Below are positions 26,120 to 34,437 of a stretch of DNA of 38,446 bases, piece after piece. Made by a program: the position numbers and the translations under genes. Numbering within the stretch: position 1 is the stretch's first letter; each line of letters begins with the position of its first letter. Below the pieces are notes generated by a model. That model did not search any database. It was not told the origin of the DNA and saw only the letters and a list, made by a program, of their open reading frames with translations. Origin of the DNA: Lachnospiraceae bacterium (GTDB lineage: Bacteria; Bacillota; Clostridia; Lachnospirales; Lachnospiraceae); NCBI GenBank assembly GCA_028693705.1, contig JAQUUX010000024.1, positions 1-38,446 of the forward strand, written 5' to 3'.

Positions 26120-27026
26120 GATGACAGATCGTGTCACATACATTGAAGAAGTTATAAAAAAATACCTGCCTGCCGAAGAAGGTCTGCAAAAAAGTGTAAT
26201 ACAGGCAATGAATTATAGCCTGTTAGCAGGAGGAAAAAGACTTCGTCCCATGTTGATGCAGGAATCCTACCGAATGTTTGGCGGTGAGAATATTTACCGG
26301 GACAGTGAACGCGGGAAACTGGTAGAACCGTTTATGGCAGCAATGGAGATGATCCATACCTATTCGTTGGTGCACGATGATCTTCCGGCTATGGATAATG
26401 ATGAATATAGAAGAGGCAGAAAGACAACCCATGTAGTATATGGTGAAGCAATGGCTATTCTGGCTGGAGACGGATTGTTGAATTTTGCTTTTGAAACTGC
26501 CTGTAAAGCATTTCGTGAAGCAAAGAATCCGGAAGAATACGCCAGGGTAGGAAGAGCCATGGAAATATTGGCTGGAAAAGCAGGAGTTTATGGGATGCTT
26601 GGCGGACAGGTGGCAGATGTAGAGGCAGAAGAAAAGGATACAGTATCTTCTGATACATTACTGTTTATTCATGAAAATAAAACAGCTGCCATGATAGAAA
26701 GCTGTCTGATGATCGGTGCAGTACTGGCCGGAGCAGAGGAAGATGAAGTCAGACTGTTAGAAAAAGCAGGCTCTAATATTGGCGTTGCTTTCCAGATACA
26801 GGATGATATTTTGGATATTACCAGTACACTGGAAGTTTTAGGAAAGCCGATTGGTTCAGATGAAAAGAATCATAAACAGACCTATGTGAGTATACATGGG
26901 ATGGAACAATCAAAAGCAGATGTGAAGAGATTGTCAGAAGAAGCTATTACCATTCTGGCGTCTTTCCAAAGAAGAAATGAATACTTAGAGCAATTGGTAG
27001 AACAGTTGATCTCTAGAAAAAAATAG
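26103..27026 (+). CDS. ispA: polyprenyl (farnesyl) diphosphate synthase
   Basis: A trans-prenyltransferase (307 aa) that condenses IPP with allylic diphosphates, most likely to farnesyl diphosphate, feeding quinone or cell-wall lipid carriers. The first aspartate motif DDLPAMD is at residues 92-98 and the second, DDILD, at 234-238. LAGGKRLRP (IPP site) and GGQVADVE are also present. The start lies inside the end of xseB; ATG 26103 is preferred, with AGGGTGG about seven bases upstream, but 26085 and 26121 are possible. Chain length cannot be read off reliably. dxs follows after 19 bases, so the same pathway is encoded in tandem. Confidence 0.92.
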   Translation: MNLQNEMTDRVTYIEEVIKKYLPAEEGLQKSVIQAMNYSLLAGGKRLRPMLMQESYRMFGGENIYRDSERGKLVEPFMAAMEMIHTYSLVHDDLPAMDNDEYRRGRKTTHVVYGEAMAILAGDGLLNFAFETACKAFREAKNPEEYARVGRAMEILAGKAGVYGMLGGQVADVEAEEKDTVSSDTLLFIHENKTAAMIESCLMIGAVLAGAEEDEVRLLEKAGSNIGVAFQIQDDILDITSTLEVLGKPIGSDEKNHKQTYVSIHGMEQSKADVKRLSEEAITILASFQRRNEYLEQLVEQLISRKK

Positions 27027-27045
27027 GATCGGGGCGGATAAAAAA

Positions 27046-28929
27046 ATGCTGTTAGATCAGATCAAACAGGCAGGCGACATTAAGAAAATAGATCCAAAAG
27101 ATTATGATGAGCTTGCATCACAAATCAGACAATTTTTAATCGAAAAAATCAGTGTGAATGGTGGACATTTAGGTTCTAACCTGGGAACAGTGGAACTTAC
27201 CATGGCACTTCATCTTTTCCTGGATTTACCGCAGGATAAGATTGTCTGGGATGTAGGACATCAATCATACACTCATAAAATATTGACAGGCAGAAAAAAC
27301 GGGTTTGATACTTTGAGAAAGCTTGGCGGTATGAGTGGATTTCCTAAAAGAAAAGAGAGCAAATGTGACAGTTTTGATACAGGGCACAGTTCTACCTCTA
27401 TTTCCGCAGGACTTGGACTTGTAAAAGCAAGAGATCTTTTGGGCGAGGATTATGATGTGGTATCTGTAATCGGCGATGGTGCCCTGACGGGTGGTATGGC
27501 CTATGAGGCATTAAATAATGCAGCTAAGCTGGATACTAACTTTATGATTGTTTTAAATGATAATAATATGTCCATTTCTGAGAACGTGGGCGGTGTATCT
27601 AAGTATCTGAACAGCATGCGTACAGCAGATGGTTATCTGGAACTGAAAGAGGGTATCTATAATACGCTGCGGGATATCCCTAAATATGGTGATCCTCTTG
27701 TTGCAGGTATCAGAAAAGCCAAGAGCAGTATTAAACAGCTGGTGATTCCCGGTATGCTTTTTGAGAATCTGGGAGTAACCTATTTGGGACCTGTTGATGG
27801 TCATAATATTAACAGCATGATACAGGCATTTAAAGAGGCTAAAAGAGTAAAAGGAGCTGTGCTTGTTCATGTGATGACCAAAAAAGGGAAAGGCTATGAA
27901 CCTGCCGAAAGACATCCGGCCAGATTTCATGGTACGGAACCATTTATCATTGAAAATGGTCTGCCTAAGAATAAGAGAGTAAAAGCGAATTATTCAGATA
28001 TATTTTCGACCGTTGCGATTAAGCTGGCTGAACGCAATCCCAAGGTTGTGGCAATCACGGCTGCCATGCCGGATGGCGTGGGGCTGAAAAGATTTCATAA
28101 TATTTATCCTGACCGCTTTTTTGATGTAGGTATTGCTGAACAGCATGCAGTCACTTTTGCAGCAGGCTTAGCGGCAGGTGGTCTGATTCCGATTTTTGCG
28201 GTATACTCATCTTTTCTGCAAAGAGCTTATGATCAGATACTTCATGATGTATGTATTCAGAATCTGCCTGTAATTTTTGCCATTGATAGAGCAGGATTAG
28301 TAGGCAGTGATGGAGAGACACATCAGGGTATTTTTGATATTTCTTTCTTATCAACCATTCCTAATATGGTAATTCTGGCACCCAAAAACAAATGGGAACT
28401 GTCAGATATGTTAAAGTATGCAGTTACCTTGCAAAAACCGGTTGCTATCAGATATCCGAGGGGTGAGGCATATGACGGTTTGCGGGAATTTCGTGAGATC
28501 ATCGAGACCGGCAAAAGTGAAATGATCTACCAGGAGGATGAAATCTGTTTATACGCCCTTGGCAGTATGGTAAAGACAGCAGAATCAGTAAGAGAACAGC
28601 TGAAAGCAAAAGGACATCGCTGTACTTTGGTAAATGCAAGATTTGTACGTCCTTTAGATGAGCAGATGCTGGTATATCTGTCCAATACGCATAAGATGCT
28701 GGTTACCTTGGAAGAAAATGTGCTCACAGGCGGTTTTGGAGAACAGGTCAGAGAATTTTTGGATTGTGAAACGGAAGTACCTTTACGTGGTATGCAGAAA
28801 AAAGCAAAGGTATTAAATATTGCATTACCGGATGAGTATGTGGAGCATGGCAATGTAGAACTGCTGAAACAGGAATTAGGACTGGATGCGGATAGTATCG
28901 TTTCACGTATCCTACAGGAGTTGGAATGA
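27046..28929 (+). CDS. dxs: 1-deoxy-D-xylulose-5-phosphate synthase
   Basis: DXS (627 aa) is the thiamine diphosphate enzyme that commits pyruvate and glyceraldehyde 3-phosphate to the MEP isoprenoid pathway. Clear signatures are GGHLGSNLGTVELT, WDVGHQSYTHKILTGR, the ThDP/Mg motif GDGALTGGMAYEALNNA followed by LNDNNMSIS, and the pyrimidine domain AEQHAVTFAAGLA. The C-terminal transketolase domain contains YPRG and TLEENVLTGGFG. It is full length. Its stop overlaps the tlyA start (4 bases), so the two are translationally coupled. Confidence 0.96.
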   Translation: MLLDQIKQAGDIKKIDPKDYDELASQIRQFLIEKISVNGGHLGSNLGTVELTMALHLFLDLPQDKIVWDVGHQSYTHKILTGRKNGFDTLRKLGGMSGFPKRKESKCDSFDTGHSSTSISAGLGLVKARDLLGEDYDVVSVIGDGALTGGMAYEALNNAAKLDTNFMIVLNDNNMSISENVGGVSKYLNSMRTADGYLELKEGIYNTLRDIPKYGDPLVAGIRKAKSSIKQLVIPGMLFENLGVTYLGPVDGHNINSMIQAFKEAKRVKGAVLVHVMTKKGKGYEPAERHPARFHGTEPFIIENGLPKNKRVKANYSDIFSTVAIKLAERNPKVVAITAAMPDGVGLKRFHNIYPDRFFDVGIAEQHAVTFAAGLAAGGLIPIFAVYSSFLQRAYDQILHDVCIQNLPVIFAIDRAGLVGSDGETHQGIFDISFLSTIPNMVILAPKNKWELSDMLKYAVTLQKPVAIRYPRGEAYDGLREFREIIETGKSEMIYQEDEICLYALGSMVKTAESVREQLKAKGHRCTLVNARFVRPLDEQMLVYLSNTHKMLVTLEENVLTGGFGEQVREFLDCETEVPLRGMQKKAKVLNIALPDEYVEHGNVELLKQELGLDADSIVSRILQELE

Positions 28930-29819
28930 AACAGAGATTGGATATTTTATTGGTAGAACAGGGTCTGGCAGAGACCAGGGAAAAAGCAAAGGCAGTTATT
29001 ATGGCCGGGGACGTTTTCGTGGATGGCCAGAGGGAAGATAAGGCAGGGACTTCCTTTGATCCTGCCAAGATACATATTGAAGTAAGGGGGAATACCCTGC
29101 GATATGTAAGCAGGGGTGGTTTGAAGCTGGAAAAAGCAATGGCCAGTTTTCCCATTGCACTGGATGGAAAGATCTGTATGGATATCGGTTCTTCCACCGG
29201 TGGTTTTACGGATTGCATGCTGCAAAATGGTGCAGTTAAGGTATATGCTGTGGATGTGGGACATAATCAGTTAGCCTGGAAACTCAGATCAGACGAACGG
29301 GTTGTTTGCATGGAAGGTACTAATTTTCGGTATCTGGAACGCAAGGACATAGACGATGATCTGGATTTTGCTTCCGTTGACGTTGCGTTTATTTCTTTGA
29401 CAAAAATACTCATACCCGCCAGAAAACTGTTAAAAGATTACGGGGAGATGGTTTGTCTGATCAAACCTCAATTTGAAGCCGGCCGTGAAAAGGTTGGTAA
29501 AAAGGGTGTAGTCAGAGAACCGGAGATACATGAAGAAGTTATTTGCAAGATAGTGGATTTTGCTGATATGATTGGTTTTACGATTAAGGATCTGGAATAT
29601 TCACCAATCAAAGGTCCGGAGGGTAATATAGAATATCTGGTTTTCCTGGAGAAAAATCCGGAGAAAAACGAAGCAGTGGAAGGTATGGAGGAAGCTACGG
29701 CAGAGCAGAACGGCAGGCAGATTTCTGCAGAAAAGACGGGCTTTTCAGAAACACCGGAAATGAAAAAAAAGATTAAGGAAATTGTGGAAAAGGCTCACGG
29801 TTCCTTACAGACTGCCTGA
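28926..29819 (+). CDS. tlyA: TlyA family rRNA methyltransferase
   Basis: TlyA-type 2'-O-methyltransferase (297 aa) with an N-terminal S4 RNA-binding domain (about 1-60, RLDILLVEQGLAETREKAKAVIMAGDVFVDG) and an FtsJ-like SAM domain (MDIGSSTGGFTDCMLQNGA, then VYAVDVGHNQL and LIKPQFE). M. tuberculosis TlyA methylates 16S and 23S rRNA; the Firmicute orthologue's target is less certain. Between the methyltransferase core and the usual final helix (KKKIKEIVEKAHG) lies a polar, Glu-rich insert of about 30-35 residues that lengthens the protein relative to the usual 270 or so. Confidence 0.9.
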   Translation: MKQRLDILLVEQGLAETREKAKAVIMAGDVFVDGQREDKAGTSFDPAKIHIEVRGNTLRYVSRGGLKLEKAMASFPIALDGKICMDIGSSTGGFTDCMLQNGAVKVYAVDVGHNQLAWKLRSDERVVCMEGTNFRYLERKDIDDDLDFASVDVAFISLTKILIPARKLLKDYGEMVCLIKPQFEAGREKVGKKGVVREPEIHEEVICKIVDFADMIGFTIKDLEYSPIKGPEGNIEYLVFLEKNPEKNEAVEGMEEATAEQNGRQISAEKTGFSETPEMKKKIKEIVEKAHGSLQTA

Positions 29820-29833
29820 CAAAAGGTGCGCAT

Positions 29834-30700
29834 GTGAAGAGTTTAAAAAATTTTTATATTATTACCAACAAACATAAAGACAGAGAACGAATCATGACAA
29901 AACAGATTTGTGATTATCTGCAGAATCATGGTGCAACATATACGGTTCAGTATGAGGAAGTGGCACCTGCAGGGCATTTGCCGGAACGAGAAGATGATCG
30001 TATACCGGAAGATGTGGAATGTATACTGGTTCTGGGGGGAGATGGTACTCTTTTACGTGCTGCAAATCAGGTAATGGAGAGAGAGATCCCTTTGCTGGGT
30101 ATCAATCTTGGGAATCTGGGTTTCCTGGTAGAAGTGGATCCGGAAGAAATTGAACAGGCTCTGGAACGTTTAATGTCCGGGGCGTATGAAATGGATTCCA
30201 GAATAATGTTATATGGAAAGATTACCAGAGATGGCAGAAAACTGGCGGAGACCAGGGCGTTGAATGATATTGTCATGACCAGAAACGGTTCTCTTCAGAT
30301 CATTCATTATGATATTTCCGTTAATCAGAAATTCCTGAATCGGTTTAGCGCAGATGGTATGATTCTGGCAACGCCAACCGGATCTACAGGGTACAATATG
30401 TCAGCAGGCGGACCAATTATAGAGCCATCTGCAAGATTGCTGGCGCTGACGCCGATCTGTCCCCATACATTGAATACCAGAAGTATTGTTTTATCACCTG
30501 ATGATAAGGTTACGTTAGAGATTATTAACGACAGAGAAGGTGCGCTACAGGAGGCTGAGGTAAGTTTTGATGGTTCTTATCGATATCCGCTTGTGGTGGG
30601 AGATAAGCTGGAGGTTCGTGTATCACGAAAGGTAACCCATATGATCCGACTAAAGGAACAGAATTTCCTGGAAGTCCTGCATAAAAAGATGAGTGAGTGA
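29834..30700 (+). CDS. nadK: NAD kinase
   Basis: NadK (288 aa) phosphorylates NAD to NADP. The GGDGT motif is at residues 68-72, followed by GINLGNLGFLVEVDPEEIEQAL. The second conserved block is DGMILATPTGSTGYNMSAGGPI. It starts at GTG 29834, 14 bases after tlyA; the ATG two bases earlier is followed at once by a stop. AAAAGGTG serves as the ribosome binding site. The tlyA-nadK-argR-recN order is the standard Firmicute arrangement. Confidence 0.95.
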   Translation: MKSLKNFYIITNKHKDRERIMTKQICDYLQNHGATYTVQYEEVAPAGHLPEREDDRIPEDVECILVLGGDGTLLRAANQVMEREIPLLGINLGNLGFLVEVDPEEIEQALERLMSGAYEMDSRIMLYGKITRDGRKLAETRALNDIVMTRNGSLQIIHYDISVNQKFLNRFSADGMILATPTGSTGYNMSAGGPIIEPSARLLALTPICPHTLNTRSIVLSPDDKVTLEIINDREGALQEAEVSFDGSYRYPLVVGDKLEVRVSRKVTHMIRLKEQNFLEVLHKKMSE

Positions 30701-30705
30701 ACAAA

Positions 30706-31158
30706 ATGAAGAAAACCAGACATCAGAAAATCAAGGAAATCATTGAATCACATGAAGTGGAAACCCAGGAAGAACTGGCAGAGAGATTAAAACAAAGCGG
30801 GTTTCAAACGACACAGGCAACAGTTTCCCGGGATATCAGGGAATTAAAGCTGACCAAGGTTCCTGCGGGAAATGGAAAACAGAAATATGTTATGTTAAAG
30901 CAGGATGATGCAGCTTTAAGTGATAAATACAGCAGAGTTTTGCGCGATGCATATGTGTCCATGGATAATGCCCAGAATATTCTGGTAATGAAAACTGTTT
31001 CCGGTATGGCAATGGCGGTTGCCGCGGCAATTGATGGGATGAAACTCAAAGAGGTGGTTGGCTGTATTGCCGGTGATGATACTATTATGATGGCAATCAG
31101 AACGCTGGAAGATACCTATCTGGTGATGGATAAGCTTCAGAAAATGATCGAAGAATAA
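30706..31158 (+). CDS. argR: arginine repressor ArgR/AhrC family
   Basis: ArgR (150 aa) is an arginine-dependent hexameric regulator of arginine metabolism. The N-terminal winged helix has RHQKIKEIIESHEVETQEELAERLKQSG and TQATVSRDIRELKLTKVP. The C-terminal domain for hexamerisation and arginine binding has the GDDTIMMAIRT motif. A GTG at 30697 would overlap nadK; ATG 30706 is preferred because homologues begin at MKKTRHQ, although its ribosome binding site is weak. No arginine genes lie nearby. Confidence 0.92.
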   Translation: MKKTRHQKIKEIIESHEVETQEELAERLKQSGFQTTQATVSRDIRELKLTKVPAGNGKQKYVMLKQDDAALSDKYSRVLRDAYVSMDNAQNILVMKTVSGMAMAVAAAIDGMKLKEVVGCIAGDDTIMMAIRTLEDTYLVMDKLQKMIEE

Positions 31159-31222
31159 TTATGTATCGTATTGTGTAAGAGGATGACACAGTACACCTGG
31201 AGAGATACATAAGGAGAAAAAG

Positions 31223-32905
31223 ATGCTAGTAAGTTTACATGTGAAAAATCTTGCGTTAATTGATGAAACCGAAGTTAATTTCGGAGAACATCTGAACATT
31301 CTGACAGGCGAAACCGGTGCGGGAAAATCTGTTATCATTGGTTCTATTACACTGGCACTGGGTGCAAAAGCGGACAAGGATATTATTCGTGCAGGAGCAG
31401 AGTATGCCCTGGTAGAGCTGGTATTTCAGATTAGAAATGAGAAACAGAAAAAGAAGATACAGGAACTGGACATTGTTCTGGAGGAAGATGATTGTCTGAT
31501 CATTTCCCGCAGAATACAGCCCACCAGAAGTGTCAGTCGTATTAATGGAGAAACAGTGAGTGCAAAGCAGCTGCGTGAGCTTGCCGAGATTCTCATCGAT
31601 ATTCATGGACAGTACGAACACCAGTCCTTATTACAGAAAAAGAAACATAAGGAAGTTTTAGACGGCTATGCCGGAGAAACGCTGCAAAAACTGAAAACAG
31701 AGATTAATAGAGAGTATCACTCTTATAAAACACTACAAAAAGAATTTGATGAATCTGCGATGGACGAAAGAGACAGGCAACGAGAAATGGACCTGGCAAC
31801 TTTTGAAATACAGGAAATCGAAAATGCCAGACTGGTACCCGAGGAAGAAGAACAGCTGGAAAACGGATACCGTAAGATGGTAAATTTTAGGAAAATTGCT
31901 GAAGCAGTTTCCGGAGCATATGCATTAATTGGATCGGACAATGCAGACAGTGCAGTAAACCAGACGGGAAGAGCACTTAGAGATATTAGACAGATCAGCA
32001 ATTTAGATGAAGAACTGCAAAATCTGGAAGCTATGTTAGCGGATGTGGACAGTCTGCTTTCAGATGCAAACCGCAGCCTGTCTGAGTACCTGGATAGCCT
32101 GGAGTTTGATGAAGAAAGTTTTCATGAAACAGAAGACCGGCTGAATCTGTTAAACAGTCTGAAAAATAAATATGGAAACAGCGTAGATGAGATATTACGT
32201 TATCAGACCGAAAAACAGCAGGTCTTGGAAAAGTATGCAGATTATGATACTTATCGCAAGCAGCTGGAAGTAAAAATACAGGATTCTTACCAGAAATTAT
32301 GCACTTTATGTGAAAAAACATCTGCTGTCAGGTCTAAAAATGCAGGAATTCTTGCAAAACAGATGAAAGAAGCTTTAATTGATTTGAACTTCCTGGATGT
32401 GCAGTTTGAAATTCAGGTAAGACCAAACCCGGATAATATAACCGCTGAAGGGTATGATGAGGTGGAATTTATGATATCCACCAATCCCGGAGAGCCGATC
32501 AGACCGCTTACCGATGTGGCAAGCGGCGGTGAATTGTCCCGTATCATGTTGGCGCTGAAAACAGTTCTGGCTGATAAGGACGAAATTGAAAGCTTGATTT
32601 TTGATGAAATTGATTCCGGTATCAGTGGCAAGACGGCATGGAAAGTTTCTGAGAAAATGGGAGAACTTGGCAGAAAACATCAGATTATCTGTATTACTCA
32701 TTTGCCGCAGATTGCGGCCATGGCAGATACACATTTTCTTATTGAAAAGAAAGTGGACGGAAAACGTACCGCTACCGTTATCGTGGAACTGGAAACAGCA
32801 GAAAGCGATAAGGAACTTGCCAGAATGTTAGGCGGTGAGGTAATCACTGAAACCGTTCTTCAAAATGCCAGAGAGATGAAGGAAATGGCATTAAAAGTAA
32901 AATAA
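31223..32905 (+). CDS. recN: DNA repair protein RecN
   Basis: RecN (560 aa) is an SMC-like ATPase that acts early in double-strand break repair. Walker A GETGAGKS is at residues 29-36, a long coiled coil fills the middle, and the C-terminal half has the ABC signature (ASGGELSRIMLALK), Walker B (LIFDEIDSGISG) and QIICITHLPQIAAMAD. AAGGAGAAA supports ATG 31223. It follows argR by 64 bases, with spoIVB 78 bases downstream. Length is normal. Confidence 0.95.
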   Translation: MLVSLHVKNLALIDETEVNFGEHLNILTGETGAGKSVIIGSITLALGAKADKDIIRAGAEYALVELVFQIRNEKQKKKIQELDIVLEEDDCLIISRRIQPTRSVSRINGETVSAKQLRELAEILIDIHGQYEHQSLLQKKKHKEVLDGYAGETLQKLKTEINREYHSYKTLQKEFDESAMDERDRQREMDLATFEIQEIENARLVPEEEEQLENGYRKMVNFRKIAEAVSGAYALIGSDNADSAVNQTGRALRDIRQISNLDEELQNLEAMLADVDSLLSDANRSLSEYLDSLEFDEESFHETEDRLNLLNSLKNKYGNSVDEILRYQTEKQQVLEKYADYDTYRKQLEVKIQDSYQKLCTLCEKTSAVRSKNAGILAKQMKEALIDLNFLDVQFEIQVRPNPDNITAEGYDEVEFMISTNPGEPIRPLTDVASGGELSRIMLALKTVLADKDEIESLIFDEIDSGISGKTAWKVSEKMGELGRKHQIICITHLPQIAAMADTHFLIEKKVDGKRTATVIVELETAESDKELARMLGGEVITETVLQNAREMKEMALKVK

Positions 32906-32921
32906 TAACAAAATTTATAAC

Positions 32922-32950
32922 GATAAAACTAATCCAAAGCGCGCATACTA
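32922..32950 (+). promoter_or_regulatory. candidate forespore (sigma-F/sigma-G type) promoter of spoIVB
   Basis: CATACTA (32944-32950) matches the sigma-G/sigma-F -10 pattern, and GATAA (32922-32926) stands 17 bases upstream as a possible -35. spoIVB is a forespore gene in B. subtilis. No sigma-A promoter is evident in this gap. The -35 match is loose. Confidence 0.4.
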
Positions 32951-32983
32951 AATGGAAAGAAAAATAAAAATGGAGTGCAGCGT

Positions 32984-34255
32984 ATGACATGGAGAGTGGT
33001 GTATCGTCGAATGTTAAAGGTCCTGCTTACCGTTTCACTTACTGGTATGGCAGGACTTCTTTATTATGGATATTGGACAAGTGTGCCGGATCATATATGG
33101 TTAGAAGCAAACAAAGAACAGACACTTGATCTGGGTGTACCCGCTAATGGCATTTTAGAGCAGGGATATGTTGAGATGGATTATCAGCAGGCGGATAAAA
33201 CTATTCCGGTTAATTTAGGACATGCTGTTTCTATCCAGACCGGTGCTGTTAATTCTTACCAGATGGATTTGAAATTATGGGGGATTTTGCCCTTTAAGCA
33301 AGTGCAGGTTGATGTGGTGCAGGAGCAGACTGTGATACCCGGCGGAGAGGCAATTGGTATCTATGTCAGTACAGAAGGAAATCTGGTGATAGATACAGGG
33401 TCATTTATCGCAGAGAATGGCATGACAACGGAACCGGCAAAATATGTGTTGAAAAAAGGCGATTATATTTTAAGCGTAAATGGAGTATCTGTTCATGAAA
33501 AGTCAGAATTTAAGGAATTGGTTGCAAATTCTGATGGAAAAGAAATGATACTTACTATCAGCAGAGACGGAGAGACATTTGATGTGTCAGTGACACCTGT
33601 GCCTGATGAAACTGGTGCATATAAACTGGGTATTTGGATAAAAGATAATGCCCAGGGAATCGGAACGTTAAGTTTTCTCACAGCAAATGGTAATTTTGGA
33701 GCTTTGGGACACGGCATTAATGATACGGATACCGGACAGCTCATGGAATTGCAAAATGGAGCATTGTACAGGACGAATATTATTTCCATTATGAAAGGAA
33801 GTGTGGGAACTCCGGGGGAACTTACCGGGCTCATTGACTATACGAAAGGAAACAGGCTGGGAACTATTTTAAAAAACACAGAAAAAGGTATATTCGGTTA
33901 TTGTGATGGAGATCAGATGATGGAACCTTTACGGGAAAAGGCTGTTCCACTGGGATTTAGACAAGAAGTGAAAAAGGGCTTGGCCGAGATTATTTGCAGC
34001 GTGGAAGGAAAACCGCATTATTATGATGTGGAAATCGAAGCTATTCATCTGGATGAAGAATCCGACAACAGGCAGATAGAGATCGCAGTAACTGACGAAA
34101 GGCTGTTGCAGATTACCGGAGGTATCGTACAGGGTATGAGTGGCAGTCCGATTTTGCAGAATGGAAAAATGGTGGGAGTCGTAACCCTTGTATTTGTGGA
34201 TGATCCTATTCGTGGATATGATATTTTTGCGGAGGAAATGCTTGAGGAACTATAA
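32984..34255 (+). CDS. spoIVB: SpoIVB serine peptidase (stage IV sporulation protein B)
   Basis: SpoIVB (423 aa) is secreted from the forespore and triggers pro-sigma-K processing by cutting SpoIVFA. An N-terminal transmembrane/signal segment (about 12-29) is followed by a PDZ domain (about 120-200, DYILSVNGVSVHEKSEFKELV) and a family S55 peptidase domain. The expected triad is intact: His243 (GALGHGI), Asp371 (VTDERLL) and Ser386 (GMSGSP). Near the C-terminus it has TLVFVDDPIRGYDIF where relatives usually carry THV and GYGIF, perhaps early drift. GTG 32975 is possible, but ATG 32984 lies eight bases after GGAG. Confidence 0.92.
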   Translation: MTWRVVYRRMLKVLLTVSLTGMAGLLYYGYWTSVPDHIWLEANKEQTLDLGVPANGILEQGYVEMDYQQADKTIPVNLGHAVSIQTGAVNSYQMDLKLWGILPFKQVQVDVVQEQTVIPGGEAIGIYVSTEGNLVIDTGSFIAENGMTTEPAKYVLKKGDYILSVNGVSVHEKSEFKELVANSDGKEMILTISRDGETFDVSVTPVPDETGAYKLGIWIKDNAQGIGTLSFLTANGNFGALGHGINDTDTGQLMELQNGALYRTNIISIMKGSVGTPGELTGLIDYTKGNRLGTILKNTEKGIFGYCDGDQMMEPLREKAVPLGFRQEVKKGLAEIICSVEGKPHYYDVEIEAIHLDEESDNRQIEIAVTDERLLQITGGIVQGMSGSPILQNGKMVGVVTLVFVDDPIRGYDIFAEEMLEEL

Positions 34256-34340
34256 CCATAGCTGAAATGCTAATATACATCCGATTGCATAAAAAACAGA
34301 ATATTTAGCAAATAGTGCAAGTTTATGCGTTTAATGAGAG

Positions 34341-34370
34341 TTGTCTGACAGTATTACTTGCTTTTATAAT
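34341..34370 (+). promoter_or_regulatory. sigma-A type promoter upstream of the spo0A remnant
   Basis: TTGTCT (34341-34346) and perfect TATAAT (34365-34370), 18 bases apart, lie 68 bases before the remnant's start codon. The element looks undamaged, so the broken gene may still be transcribed. I see no convincing perfect 0A box around it. Confidence 0.5.
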
Positions 34371-34437
34371 CAATCTTGCGGCGAAAACTGAAAAACGTTG
34401 CTGAATTGATGGAAAAAAGAAAGGCTGGAGTATTTTT

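Noticed and set aside
34371-34390. 0A box upstream of spo0A
   Set aside because: CGGCGAA near 34380 matches TGNCGAA at only six of seven positions and is a single occurrence; not enough.
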